Positions 1-5,928 of a stretch of DNA of 5,928 nucleotides are shown here, piece after piece. Numbering within the stretch: the first letter of the stretch is position 1; every line of letters begins with the position of its first letter. The translations under genes and the position numbers were made by a program. The notes under the pieces were generated by a model, which was given only the letters and a program-made list of their open reading frames with translations, did no database searches and was not told the DNA's origin. Source of the DNA: Verrucomicrobiia bacterium (GTDB lineage Bacteria; Verrucomicrobiota; Verrucomicrobiia; Limisphaerales; Palsa-1400). The DNA lies in NCBI GenBank assembly GCA_025934545.1, contig JAICXV010000167.1, forward strand, positions 1-5,928, in the 5' to 3' direction.

Positions 1-2
1 AT

Positions 3-875
3 GAAGTTCATGAATTTTTTCAGACGCTGAACCTGAGCGGATTCTTTGACGTCAGCGGTGACCTCGGCGTCCCAAAGTTCGTGGATGTAATTCAGAACGT
101 CGCGACCGGTTGGGAGGTGAATGGGCTGGCCGGAAAGTTCGGCGCGAATTTGGTCGAACAGCCACGGATTGCGAATAGCGCCGCGTCCAATCATGAGGCC
201 GCGAACGCCGGTTTGGGTGAGGACTTCGCGGGCGTGCTTTGCGCTGTGAACATTACCATTCGCGACGACGGGACATTTCATTTCGCGCGCGGCACGCGCG
301 ATGAGATCGTAGCGGACGCCCGGCCGATACATTTGCGTGACGGTCCGGCCATGGACGGTCAGCAGGTCGATTTTGTGTTTTTGAAAGAGCGGCAGGAGTG
401 TGTCGAATTCTTCGGCGGACTCGAAGCCAAGCCGGGTCTTAACGGTAAAAGCGACGGTGACAGCATCGCGCAGTGCGCCGAGTAATGAATCGATTCGGTT
501 CGGTTCGCGCAATAAACCGCCGCCTGCGCATTTCCTGTAAACGACGGGCGCAGGGCAACCGAGATTCAAATCGATGGCGGCGACTTCGTATTGCTGAAGG
601 GCTTTGGCATTGCGGACCATTGCCGGAACGTCGTTGCCGATGAGTTGGGCGATGGCCGGTTTGCCGGTTGGATTTTCGATGATGCTGCGCAGGATCCACG
701 CTTCGGGTTTTGAATCGCCGTGCACGCGGAAGTATTCCGTCCAATAAACATCGGGACCGCCGTAGCGCGACATCAATGTCCAGAACGGCAGGTCGGTGAC
801 GTCTTGCATCGGCGCCAAGGTCAGCACCGGCGCGGGTGCGGCGAGTAAATTGAGGAAATGCTGATGCGGCGTCAC
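3..875 (-). CDS. dus: tRNA-dihydrouridine synthase (Dus family), C-terminal end outside the window
   Basis: The protein reduces specific uridines in tRNA to dihydrouridine using FMN and NAD(P)H, acting in the cytoplasm. The visible 291 residues read as a Dus TIM barrel. LAPMQDVTD at about 20-28 is the FMN-binding N-terminal strand. AIDLNLGCPAP at about 100-110 carries the expected catalytic cysteine, Cys107, followed by the family-typical RKCAGGGLL (114-122). KTRLG (146-150), VHGRT (174-178), ANGNV (205-209) and MIGRGAIRNPWLF (228-240) are the FMN-phosphate and substrate-site motifs. The frame is closed upstream by a TAA at 942-944. Between it and the LAPMQ motif there is no ATG, so I chose the GTG at 875; a second GTG at 827 would also keep the whole barrel. 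Neither has a clear ribosome binding site. The gene runs off the left edge, so the C-terminal helical domain is only partly seen. It is divergent from the small gene at 955. Subfamily (A, B or C) cannot be settled here. The family call is very secure; the start is moderate. Confidence 0.95.
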   Translation of the reverse strand, partial: MTPHQHFLNLLAAPAPVLTLAPMQDVTDLPFWTLMSRYGGPDVYWTEYFRVHGDSKPEAWILRSIIENPTGKPAIAQLIGNDVPAMVRNAKALQQYEVAAIDLNLGCPAPVVYRKCAGGGLLREPNRIDSLLGALRDAVTVAFTVKTRLGFESAEEFDTLLPLFQKHKIDLLTVHGRTVTQMYRPGVRYDLIARAAREMKCPVVANGNVHSAKHAREVLTQTGVRGLMIGRGAIRNPWLFDQIRAELSGQPIHLPTGRDVLNYIHELWDAEVTADVKESAQVQRLKKFMNF

Positions 876-954
876 GCGCGGACAGGATGGCGCAGGAGAT
901 GACTGGTAGCAAGTTGCGGATGCTTTTTTAGCTCCAGATGGTTAAAGTACGACG
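876..954. promoter_or_regulatory. Divergent intergenic region between dus and the 72-residue gene
   Basis: These 79 bases separate two genes that are transcribed away from each other, so promoters for both should lie here or just inside the coding starts. I see no convincing -35/-10 pair in either direction and no Shine-Dalgarno sequence ahead of the ATG at 955. A T-run (924-929) sits inside a short GCT...AGC palindrome at 922-932, which is too small to call a terminator. The regulatory role is inferred from gene orientation only. Confidence 0.3.
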
Positions 955-1173
955 ATGAAATTGTGCCAGGGGCAGACTTGGAAACGCGGGGATTGTTATT
1001 TTCGCATCGCGCGGCTCGAACGGTTGTCGGTGGAGTATAAGTTAATCGACAACCTCACGACGAAAGAAGGGGTGCATCATAAGGCGACGAAGAAGGAGTT
1101 TTGCCGGTTGATTAAAAACGCGGTGCTGATGACGGCGGATGAGGTTGCGGAAGCGCGATTAAACACCGCATAA
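955..1173 (+). CDS. Uncharacterised 72-residue basic protein
   Basis: I do not recognise a named family. The ATG at 955 opens a 72-residue frame ending in TAA at 1171-1173. The composition looks like a real small soluble protein: a hydrophobic/charged alternating stretch at 15-31 (YFRIARLERLSVEYKLI) suggests beta strands, then a polar turn with HHKATKKEF (41-49), then a likely C-terminal helix (62-69). It has about 14 Lys/Arg against 9 Asp/Glu, three cysteines (4, 14, 50), and no signal peptide or membrane segment. The frame is preferred over the overlapping minus-strand frames because those are Arg/Ser/Pro-rich and cross the inverted repeat. No ribosome binding site is visible before the ATG. 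It is divergent from dus and ends 11 bases before the inverted-repeat element. The basic charge would fit nucleic-acid binding, but that is speculation. Confidence 0.65.
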   Translation: MKLCQGQTWKRGDCYFRIARLERLSVEYKLIDNLTTKEGVHHKATKKEFCRLIKNAVLMTADEVAEARLNTA

Positions 1174-1184
1174 CGGAAGCGTTT

Positions 1185-1258
1185 GTAGCCGCCGACGTAA
1201 GGCGGCGGAGGAAATAAGTTGCGAGTTGCACCCTCCGCATCCTCACGTCGGCGGCTAC
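1185..1258. repeat. Two-armed inverted-repeat element (27-base arms, 20-base spacer)
   Basis: Arm A (1185-1211) begins GTAGCCGCCGACGT. Arm B (1232-1258) is its reverse complement, matching at 24 of 27 positions; the mismatches fall at 1199/1244, 1203/1240 and 1204/1239. The fold would be 14 perfect pairs, one mismatch, three pairs, a two-base mismatch, then seven pairs, closed by a 20-base loop (1212-1231). Similarity extends outward: GCGTTT precedes arm A (1179-1184), and the same six bases occur in reverse complement after arm B (1263-1268) behind a four-base insertion. The element is more GC-rich than the rest of the gap and fills the space between the 72-residue gene and the amidase-like gene. 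No T-run follows, so it is not a typical intrinsic terminator. It resembles REP/BIME-like dispersed intergenic repeats; whether it recurs in the genome cannot be seen from one window. Confidence 0.85.
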
Positions 1259-1263
1259 GAAGA

Positions 1264-1279
1264 AACGCCGGTAGGCGTT
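1264..1279. repeat. Short hairpin AACGCC-GGTA-GGCGTT with adjacent 8-base direct repeats
   Basis: Six-base perfect arms at 1264-1269 and 1274-1279 enclose a GGTA tetraloop. The right arm is the start of GGCGTTGC (1274-1281), which is repeated exactly at 1286-1293, a 12-base period. It lies just outside arm B of the larger inverted repeat and in the presumed leader of the amidase-like gene. It may be part of the same dispersed element or a leader structure; no T-run follows. Confidence 0.5.
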
Positions 1280-1324
1280 GCTCCGGGCGTTGCAAATAGC
1301 CAGGTTACATTCCATTCTTCGGCC

Positions 1325-2143
1325 ATGAAATCTTTGGTGAGCTCGCTGATTTTGGCTTCGTGCTGTTGGGTCGTCGCAACCCCCTGCCCTTTTGACCGCA
1401 CGAAGATGGAATTTGCGGGGACTCCGATCGAACAGGCGAAGTGTCTGCTGCGGCCGGTCAAACGCGGCGGTGTTTTGGGTGATCCGCTGAAGGTTTTACC
1501 ACAGCCGCTCGAATCGCTCATCGGCAAGCCGGTGCAAATTAATGCGGACCAGTTGAGAAAATATCTGGCGGCGCACAAAATTGCCGAAGATGAAATTGGC
1601 GGGCCAATTTCGCAAAAGGTGACGGCGAAATATTTTGTGATTCACGACACGAGCACGCCCAATTATCACGACAAACCCATTCCCGGGATCATCAACACGC
1701 CGGAATGGCCGCTCAACAATTTCGAGCGCTGGAAGAAAATGCCGGTGGCGCACATGTTTGTGAATCGAATGGGCCAATCGATGACGTGGCACCCGTTTTC
1801 GATGTCGTGGCGAGCGACGAAGTATGAATCGAAGACGCTGACGAAGGACGAAAGTCACGGGATGTTTGTGCACACCGAACTTTCCCAACCGCGACGAGCG
1901 GATCCGAACGGACATCCGGGCAATGATGCAATTGCTGCTGATCCGGGATTTACGCCAGCGCAGTACGAGCGATTGGCACTACTGTATGTCGCAGCGTCGG
2001 TCGAACACGGCACGTGGCTGGTGCCGGCGTATCATTGTTGTTTGGATTCGGGCATGGTCGACGGGCACGACGATCCGCAAAATTTTCGTTTGGACGAATG
2101 GGGTAAGCAAGTGGGCTCCTTAGTGGCCGGGTTGAACAAATGA
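1325..2143 (+). CDS. Exported N-acetylmuramoyl-L-alanine amidase-like protein (Amidase_2/PGRP-like)
   Basis: A 272-residue protein probably acting on peptidoglycan or related amides outside the cytoplasm. The N-terminus MKSLVSSLILASCC is a short signal sequence. LASC (10-13) resembles a lipobox, but the hydrophobic stretch is short, so lipoprotein versus soluble export is open. The core follows the Amidase_2 order: FVIHDTS (104-110) for the first zinc histidine (His107), AHMFVNRMGQ (142-151) for the usual AHF-x-DRDG strand, FVHTELSQP (181-189) with Glu185 at the IGIEL position, GFTPAQYERLALL (208-220) as the helix that carries YTxxQ in the family, and DGHDDPQNFRLDEW (246-259), where His248 and Asp257 would complete a metal site. 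The His-to-Asp spacing is 9, against 10 in AmpD, and the flanking motifs are not canonical, so the enzyme call is inferred. The frame stays open upstream to a TTG at 1226 inside the repeat element; I chose ATG 1325 because it begins the signal peptide. No Shine-Dalgarno is visible. An exported protein of unrelated activity on this fold is possible. Confidence 0.7.
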   Translation: MKSLVSSLILASCCWVVATPCPFDRTKMEFAGTPIEQAKCLLRPVKRGGVLGDPLKVLPQPLESLIGKPVQINADQLRKYLAAHKIAEDEIGGPISQKVTAKYFVIHDTSTPNYHDKPIPGIINTPEWPLNNFERWKKMPVAHMFVNRMGQSMTWHPFSMSWRATKYESKTLTKDESHGMFVHTELSQPRRADPNGHPGNDAIAADPGFTPAQYERLALLYVAASVEHGTWLVPAYHCCLDSGMVDGHDDPQNFRLDEWGKQVGSLVAGLNK

Positions 2144-2163
2144 CCGCCCTTAGTTTTTAATAG

Positions 2164-2277
2164 GACGGTGGCAACGTGGTGTATTGCGATGGACATGCGA
2201 ACTGGGTGCCGCGTCGGGATTGGCGCCGCCAATATAATATTACGCGCGACGGAAATTTGGCGGATCCGATGCCGTAA
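2164..2277 (+). pseudogene. C-terminal relic of a prepilin-type (H-X9-DG) protein
   Basis: Directly after two stop codons (TAA TAG, 2158-2163) an open frame encodes 37 residues ending in TAA at 2275-2277. It begins DGGNVVYCDGHANWV. This is the hallmark GG-N-x-x-(F/Y)-x-DGH segment found near the C-terminus of the type II secretion/prepilin-like H-X9-DG (DUF1559-related) proteins common in Planctomycetes and Verrucomicrobia. The expected N-terminal methylation helix, the body of the protein and the histidine of the H-X9 motif are absent, and there is no start codon upstream in frame. It lies in the 148-base gap between the amidase-like gene and the end of nadA. I read it as the surviving tail of a deleted gene. 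The alternative is chance similarity, which the tight match of the motif makes less likely. Confidence 0.7.
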
Positions 2278-2291
2278 AGGCCGCCCCGGCA

Positions 2292-3296
2292 TCAGCCGGC
2301 ATTGGCCAACGGCTGCGACGAGATTTGCAACATTCGCTCAATGGGCAGACGGGCGCGGTCGAGGATGGATTTCGGCAGTTCGATACGCGGGTTGAGGTCT
2401 TCCATGCAGGCGTGCAATTTTTCGAGCGTATTCATTTTCATGAATTTACATTCGTTGCAGCGGCAGTTGGCCACGGGCGCGGGGATGAAACGTTTGCCGG
2501 GACATTCTTTATTGAGACGATGAATCATGCCGGATTCGGTGGCGATGATGATGGTTTGGGCCGGGCTTTTCTTGCAGAACTCGACCATTTTTTCGGTGGA
2601 ACAAATTTCGTCGGCGAGCAAACGGACGGCCCGGGTGCATTCGGGATGGGCGACGACCGGCGCATCCGGATACTCACGGCGAATGCGCATGATGCTTTCG
2701 TGCGTGAACTCGACATGCGCGTAACAACTGCCCTTCCACAAGGTCATTTTGCGGCCGGTTTGTTCCATGACCCACGCGCCAAGATTTTCGTCGGGGACGA
2801 AGAGCAGGTCTTTGTCCTTTGGCGAAGCGTTAACGATTTTGACGGCGTTGCCGCTCGTGCAAATGACGTCGCTGAGCGCTTTGACTTCGGCGCTGCAATT
2901 GATGTAGGTGACGGTGTAAAAATTCGGATTTGTGTCCTGCAGTTGTTTTAGTTTCGGCGCAGGGCAACTTTCTTCGAGCGAACAACCGGCGTCTTTGTCG
3001 GGAAGGATGACGACTTTGTTCGGGTTCAAAATTTTCGCGGTTTCCGCCATGAAATGGACGCCGCAAAAAACGATAACGTCAGCGCTCGTTTTTGCCGCCT
3101 GTTGCGAAAGCCCGAGCGAATCGCCGACGAAATCGGCGACGTCCTGGATTTCGGGGACCTGATAATTGTGCGCGAGAATGATGGCGTTGAGTTTTTTCTT
3201 CAACGCGAGGATGTCGCGGGAAAGCGCGTCGAGACGTTGCGGCGGCAACGGAATGCGCGTGACGAAATCCTGATTTGGGGCGACGGCAGTAGCCAT
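2292..3296 (-). CDS. nadA: Quinolinate synthase NadA
   Basis: NadA condenses iminoaspartate with dihydroxyacetone phosphate to quinolinate in de novo NAD biosynthesis, using an oxygen-sensitive [4Fe-4S] cluster in the cytoplasm. The 334 residues show the family signatures in order: IILAHNYQVPEIQD (39-52), DFVGDSLGLSQ (55-65), CGVHFMAETAKIL (78-90), DAGCSLEESC (102-111), YINCSAEVKA (131-140), CTSGNA (146-151), AHPEC (216-220), ATESGMIHR (252-260) and CRCNECKFMKMNTLEKL (278-294). Cys105, Cys220 and Cys283 are the expected cluster ligands; His43, His217 and Glu254 fall at conserved active-site positions. The CxxC just before KFMKMNTL (Cys280/Cys283) resembles the cysteine-rich motif of E. coli NadA. 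The length suits the family and the gene is intact (ATG 3296, TGA at 2292-2294). The mRNA before the ATG lacks an evident Shine-Dalgarno sequence. Its partners nadB and nadC are not in the window. It is downstream of, and parallel to, the large secreted-protein gene, with an 86-base gap. Confidence 0.98.
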   Translation of the reverse strand: MATAVAPNQDFVTRIPLPPQRLDALSRDILALKKKLNAIILAHNYQVPEIQDVADFVGDSLGLSQQAAKTSADVIVFCGVHFMAETAKILNPNKVVILPDKDAGCSLEESCPAPKLKQLQDTNPNFYTVTYINCSAEVKALSDVICTSGNAVKIVNASPKDKDLLFVPDENLGAWVMEQTGRKMTLWKGSCYAHVEFTHESIMRIRREYPDAPVVAHPECTRAVRLLADEICSTEKMVEFCKKSPAQTIIIATESGMIHRLNKECPGKRFIPAPVANCRCNECKFMKMNTLEKLHACMEDLNPRIELPKSILDRARLPIERMLQISSQPLANAG

Positions 3297-3382
3297 TAGA
3301 GGAAACTACATTGGCGCAAATGCGGGCGCAACTTCCGGTTACGCGCAGGCTCCATCGGCTTCGGCACCTCGAGAGCTACGAA
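3297..3382 (-). other. 86-base gap between the large secreted-protein gene and nadA
   Basis: Read on the minus strand, this gap would hold any terminator of the upstream gene and any promoter of nadA. I see neither clearly: no hairpin followed by a T-run, and only a weak TTGCGC (17-base spacer) TAGTTT pair close to the nadA start. TTGCGCC occurs twice within about 20 bases. Whether nadA is read through from the upstream gene or has its own promoter is undecided. Confidence 0.4.
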
Positions 3383-5928
3383 TTAACGCACGGTGCGCAG
3401 GCGATAGTAACGGGCACGATCAGGCGGGTTCGCGTCGCGGAACGTCGTTGTGCTCGATGTCGCCGTTATTTTTGCAAGCGTCTGCCAAGTCACCAGATCG
3501 GTCGACATATCGATGTAGTAGGTCTGGCCGGCAATCGATGTCCAGTTAAACGAGAATCCCCCGCTGCTGCCGCTACTGAATTTGGCCGAAGCGGTCACGA
3601 TCGCCGGGAACGGCAGCGTGCTGGTATTGGTGATTTCCTGCGCGCAAATCTGGAAGTCCACCGGGAACGTTTCGTCGTCCGGCACGCCGAGATACCATGT
3701 GCCGTTGAGGCTCGGCAGCGAGCTGTTGGTGACGATGACGATGCGCTCGCTATTTGTGCCAGGATTGAAGCTCGCGAAATCAAATTGCGACGGTGTTGGA
3801 AAATCATTCAAGCGCGCCAACAGATCAACATTGCCGGTCAACGCTCCGCCGCCTGCGCCGTTGACATCAAATTCCAGCGCTGGTGGCGCGTCGGTGATGC
3901 TGAATGAAAATACGGTATCGAATGCCGGCCCGGGTTGGGCGGTGAAATCAAGGCAGTCAGAAGGCGGGGTCATGCCAAACACGTTGATCGCGTCGTCCGT
4001 TTGGAACGCGAACACGGTGTAGGTGACGATTGGATTGGTCACGTTGTTGTAAACGGTGACATACCACCGACCCGGCGTGAGCGGCACCGGCGAAGAATTC
4101 GTGCGCACGACGAGGAACTCGTCGTTTGTGCCGGAATTGAAGCTGCCGTAATCGTAACTAAACTCGTCCGGCGGCGGCAGGTCGTGACGAATGACCATGT
4201 CGACATCGGCACTCATGTTGGTGACTTCGAACACGGCCAATGCATTGGTCACATCAAAGTAATAAAACTGCGAACTGCCCGCGGGCACGTTCGTCGTGAT
4301 TGGATTGGCCAACGAATCATCCAGCGACGTGATGGTAAAGTTCGTATTGACGTCGAAATCAACTTGCAAACAAAACGGCTGGTCGGTGGCGGTCGTATTG
4401 TGCACGGCGAGGAAATAACGATTGCCAGGCTCGAGGAATGGCGGCCCGTTGGTCTTGCTCAGGACCGAAACAAAAGTGCCGGTGCCGACCTGGCTCATGA
4501 GGAAAAAGTCGCCGGTCGAAAAACCCGTCGGCAACGCGATCTGGTTAAAGATCAAGTCGAGCGGATTGGGCCCGAGATTATTCAACGTGTTCGTCGCGTA
4601 TTTCGCTTTCGCGGGCACATCGACGGCAAAATATTGGTAACCGTTGGCCGGCGCGTTGGTGCAGAAATTAACACCCGGTTGCAGCGTGATCAGGTTCACG
4701 TTGGTCGAGCTAAACGTAATGTTCAACTCCCAATCGAGTAACGTGCCGACGTTGCCCGCGCGGTTGTCGTGAATTTCGAGGGTCCAAAATCCCGCGGCAT
4801 TTTCGCCATTGAAGGCGCTTAACGATTCTTCAGGCAAGAAATAGTTGTTGAAATTGGTGTTCGGCAATTCGAAGACGGAAACGTCATCGAGCAACATGCC
4901 AAGGGCATTGCCTGCAATGGTGATTTGCGTCGTATTATTCGATGCGATGAAACCAATCGTGTTCGTTTGCCAGGCATCGCCGGGACCGGTGACGAACCGG
5001 CTATTGCCCGGGCCGGAAATCAAGGTGTCATTGGTCACGCCGTCGATGATGTATGCAATGTTCGGCATGACCGACAGAAGCGTGCGCTTGCCAGCGTGGC
5101 CCGCCGCGAAGATATCGAAGATTTCGGCAGGCGAGAGCGAGCGTTGATATACGGTGACTTCGTCGAGGTTGCCCTGGAAAGGTTTCGTGCCGTCAATACC
5201 CTGGCAGATACTGTGACCCATGACTAACGGAACGCTGTTGCTGATGAAAGCGATGTTCGGCGCGTTGCCGTCAGCGTTTAACTGGCCGTCCACAAAGATG
5301 GATAGTTCAGCCTCGTCGCGACGAAAGGCAACATGATGCCACTGGCCGTCATTGATGTGGGCGTTGGTCGTGATCAGCTTTGCATCGTTGATATGATTGT
5401 CAGCCGAAACCTCCATACCGATTTCGGCAGCGCCGACGTTGTTGAACCCGGATCGACCGATGCGGATCGCCCAGAAAGCAAAGGTGCTGTCGCACACCGG
5501 CCACTTTTCCATCACCGCCATAATGTTTGTGCCAACGGTCTGGAGCCAAAATTCGATCGTGAAATCGTTGGTGCCGAAGTTGCACGCATTCGTATTGATG
5601 ATGACTTCCGTGTTCGTGCCGTTGAAATGCCACGCTTCGCCAACTTCGCCGGCGGTATATAAGGGCTGAGTTCCATCGAGGTTCGTGAACACGCCGTTGT
5701 TGGCAGGGTTGATCAAATCTTTGACGTTCCCGTCGGCAGTCCACCAATCCATGATGTTCGGACCATGATAGGAATGTTGCAGGAGATAGGTTTTGCCGGG
5801 CGTGGTCGGGACTGCCTGGGTGATAGCGGCCGAGCCGAGCGCGAGATAATCGAGCGGCGAGGTGTTTAATTCAGGTTCAAATTCAACGCCGGCCTGGTTG
5901 GTCACGACCGTCCATCCATCAAAGGTAG
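3383..5928 (-). CDS. Large secreted multi-domain protein (LamG, P-domain, PPC-like repeats), N-terminus outside the window
   Basis: Only the C-terminal 847 residues are seen; the frame is open through the right edge, so the GTG at 5905 is internal and the true start, presumably with a signal peptide, lies outside. Numbering from the first full codon: 1-56 is half of a DUF642/galactose-binding-like jelly roll (FDGWTVV, LALGSAAITQAVPTTPGKTY); 57-277 is a LamG/concanavalin-type domain (DWWTADGNVKD, GQWHHVAFRR, IFVDGQL, GNLDEVTVYQRSLSPAEI); 278-357 resembles the second half of the first domain (NTIGFIASNNTTQITIAG, GMLLDDVSVFEL); 360-406 is a proprotein-convertase P-domain (ENAAGFWTLEIHDNRAGNVG, DWEL); 411-530, 531-643 and 644-767 are three pre-peptidase C-terminal-like beta domains; 768-847 is the terminal module seen on many Verrucomicrobia exported proteins (FNWTSIAGQTYYIDMSTDLVTW, RYYRL). 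No catalytic domain is visible. It is rich in Asn and Thr, as expected for extracellular beta proteins. A role in adhesion or polymer binding is likely; an enzymatic N-terminus cannot be excluded. Confidence 0.88.
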   Translation of the reverse strand, partial: TFDGWTVVTNQAGVEFEPELNTSPLDYLALGSAAITQAVPTTPGKTYLLQHSYHGPNIMDWWTADGNVKDLINPANNGVFTNLDGTQPLYTAGEVGEAWHFNGTNTEVIINTNACNFGTNDFTIEFWLQTVGTNIMAVMEKWPVCDSTFAFWAIRIGRSGFNNVGAAEIGMEVSADNHINDAKLITTNAHINDGQWHHVAFRRDEAELSIFVDGQLNADGNAPNIAFISNSVPLVMGHSICQGIDGTKPFQGNLDEVTVYQRSLSPAEIFDIFAAGHAGKRTLLSVMPNIAYIIDGVTNDTLISGPGNSRFVTGPGDAWQTNTIGFIASNNTTQITIAGNALGMLLDDVSVFELPNTNFNNYFLPEESLSAFNGENAAGFWTLEIHDNRAGNVGTLLDWELNITFSSTNVNLITLQPGVNFCTNAPANGYQYFAVDVPAKAKYATNTLNNLGPNPLDLIFNQIALPTGFSTGDFFLMSQVGTGTFVSVLSKTNGPPFLEPGNRYFLAVHNTTATDQPFCLQVDFDVNTNFTITSLDDSLANPITTNVPAGSSQFYYFDVTNALAVFEVTNMSADVDMVIRHDLPPPDEFSYDYGSFNSGTNDEFLVVRTNSSPVPLTPGRWYVTVYNNVTNPIVTYTVFAFQTDDAINVFGMTPPSDCLDFTAQPGPAFDTVFSFSITDAPPALEFDVNGAGGGALTGNVDLLARLNDFPTPSQFDFASFNPGTNSERIVIVTNSSLPSLNGTWYLGVPDDETFPVDFQICAQEITNTSTLPFPAIVTASAKFSSGSSGGFSFNWTSIAGQTYYIDMSTDLVTWQTLAKITATSSTTTFRDANPPDRARYYRLRTVR

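Noticed and set aside
439..912. A 157-codon minus-strand frame starting at TTG 912
   Set aside because: It overlaps dus in another frame and its Arg-rich product has no domain; the dus frame carries all the family motifs.
1226..1324. N-terminal extension of the amidase-like protein from the TTG at 1226
   Set aside because: It would start inside the inverted repeat and place 33 Pro/Gly-rich residues before a signal peptide that begins naturally at ATG 1325.
2143..2169. Possible terminator after the amidase-like gene (ACCGCCC/GGACGGT arms with one mismatch, 13-base loop)
   Set aside because: The T-run is in the loop, not after the stem, the stem is short and imperfect, and it overlaps the prepilin relic. 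Too weak to call.
3935..4741. A 268-codon plus-strand open frame opposite the large secreted-protein gene
   Set aside because: Its product is rich in Arg, Val, Ile and His with no recognisable domain, while the opposite strand reads as clear beta domains. It is an antisense shadow.
5903..5928. GTG at 5905 as the start of the large protein
   Set aside because: The same frame continues upstream to the window edge with plausible domain sequence (FDGWTVV), there is no signal peptide after the GTG, and the domain would be cut in half.
2292..5928. nadA and the large secreted-protein gene as a functional operon
   Set aside because: Same direction but an 86-base gap and unrelated functions; nothing in the sequence shows co-transcription.
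1..5928. A novel defence, CRISPR, phage or mobile-element system
   Set aside because: No direct-repeat arrays, transposase, integrase, nuclease or phage genes were seen, and the genes present are housekeeping or secreted proteins.

Overview
The window looks like chromosomal DNA from a Verrucomicrobiota bacterium, most plausibly of the Pedosphaera/Limisphaerales type. This is inferred from gene style, not from a search. Three things point that way: a giant secreted protein that combines a LamG fold, a P-domain and repeated pre-peptidase-like domains and ends in the C-terminal module common in that phylum; a remnant of a prepilin-type H-X9-DG protein, a family greatly expanded in Planctomycetes and Verrucomicrobia; and a GTAGCCGCCGACGT inverted-repeat element between genes.

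Layout. Positions 3-875 (minus strand, cut by the left edge) hold a tRNA-dihydrouridine synthase. It is divergent from a 72-residue uncharacterised protein at 955-1173 (plus). The 151-base gap after that gene carries a large two-armed inverted repeat (1185-1258), a small hairpin (1264-1279) and two 8-base direct repeats. A plus-strand gene for an exported, Amidase_2-like protein follows at 1325-2143. Between it and nadA lies a 38-codon relic of a prepilin-like gene (2164-2277). Positions 2292-3296 (minus) encode quinolinate synthase NadA. From 3383 to the right edge (minus, 5' end outside the window) runs a gene for a very large multi-domain secreted protein.

How the genes fit together. No pathway or operon is evident. 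Dus is tRNA modification, NadA is NAD biosynthesis, the amidase-like protein probably acts on the envelope, and the big protein is probably extracellular or surface-bound. The secreted-protein gene and nadA point the same way with an 86-base gap, but nothing suggests a shared function. No RNA gene, CRISPR array, transposase, integrase or phage gene was seen.

I did not find a convincing new biological system. The points most worth following are the inverted-repeat element, the prepilin-gene relic, the apparent insertion of a LamG domain inside a DUF642-like domain, the duplicated pre-peptidase-like domains, and the atypical amidase-like protein.
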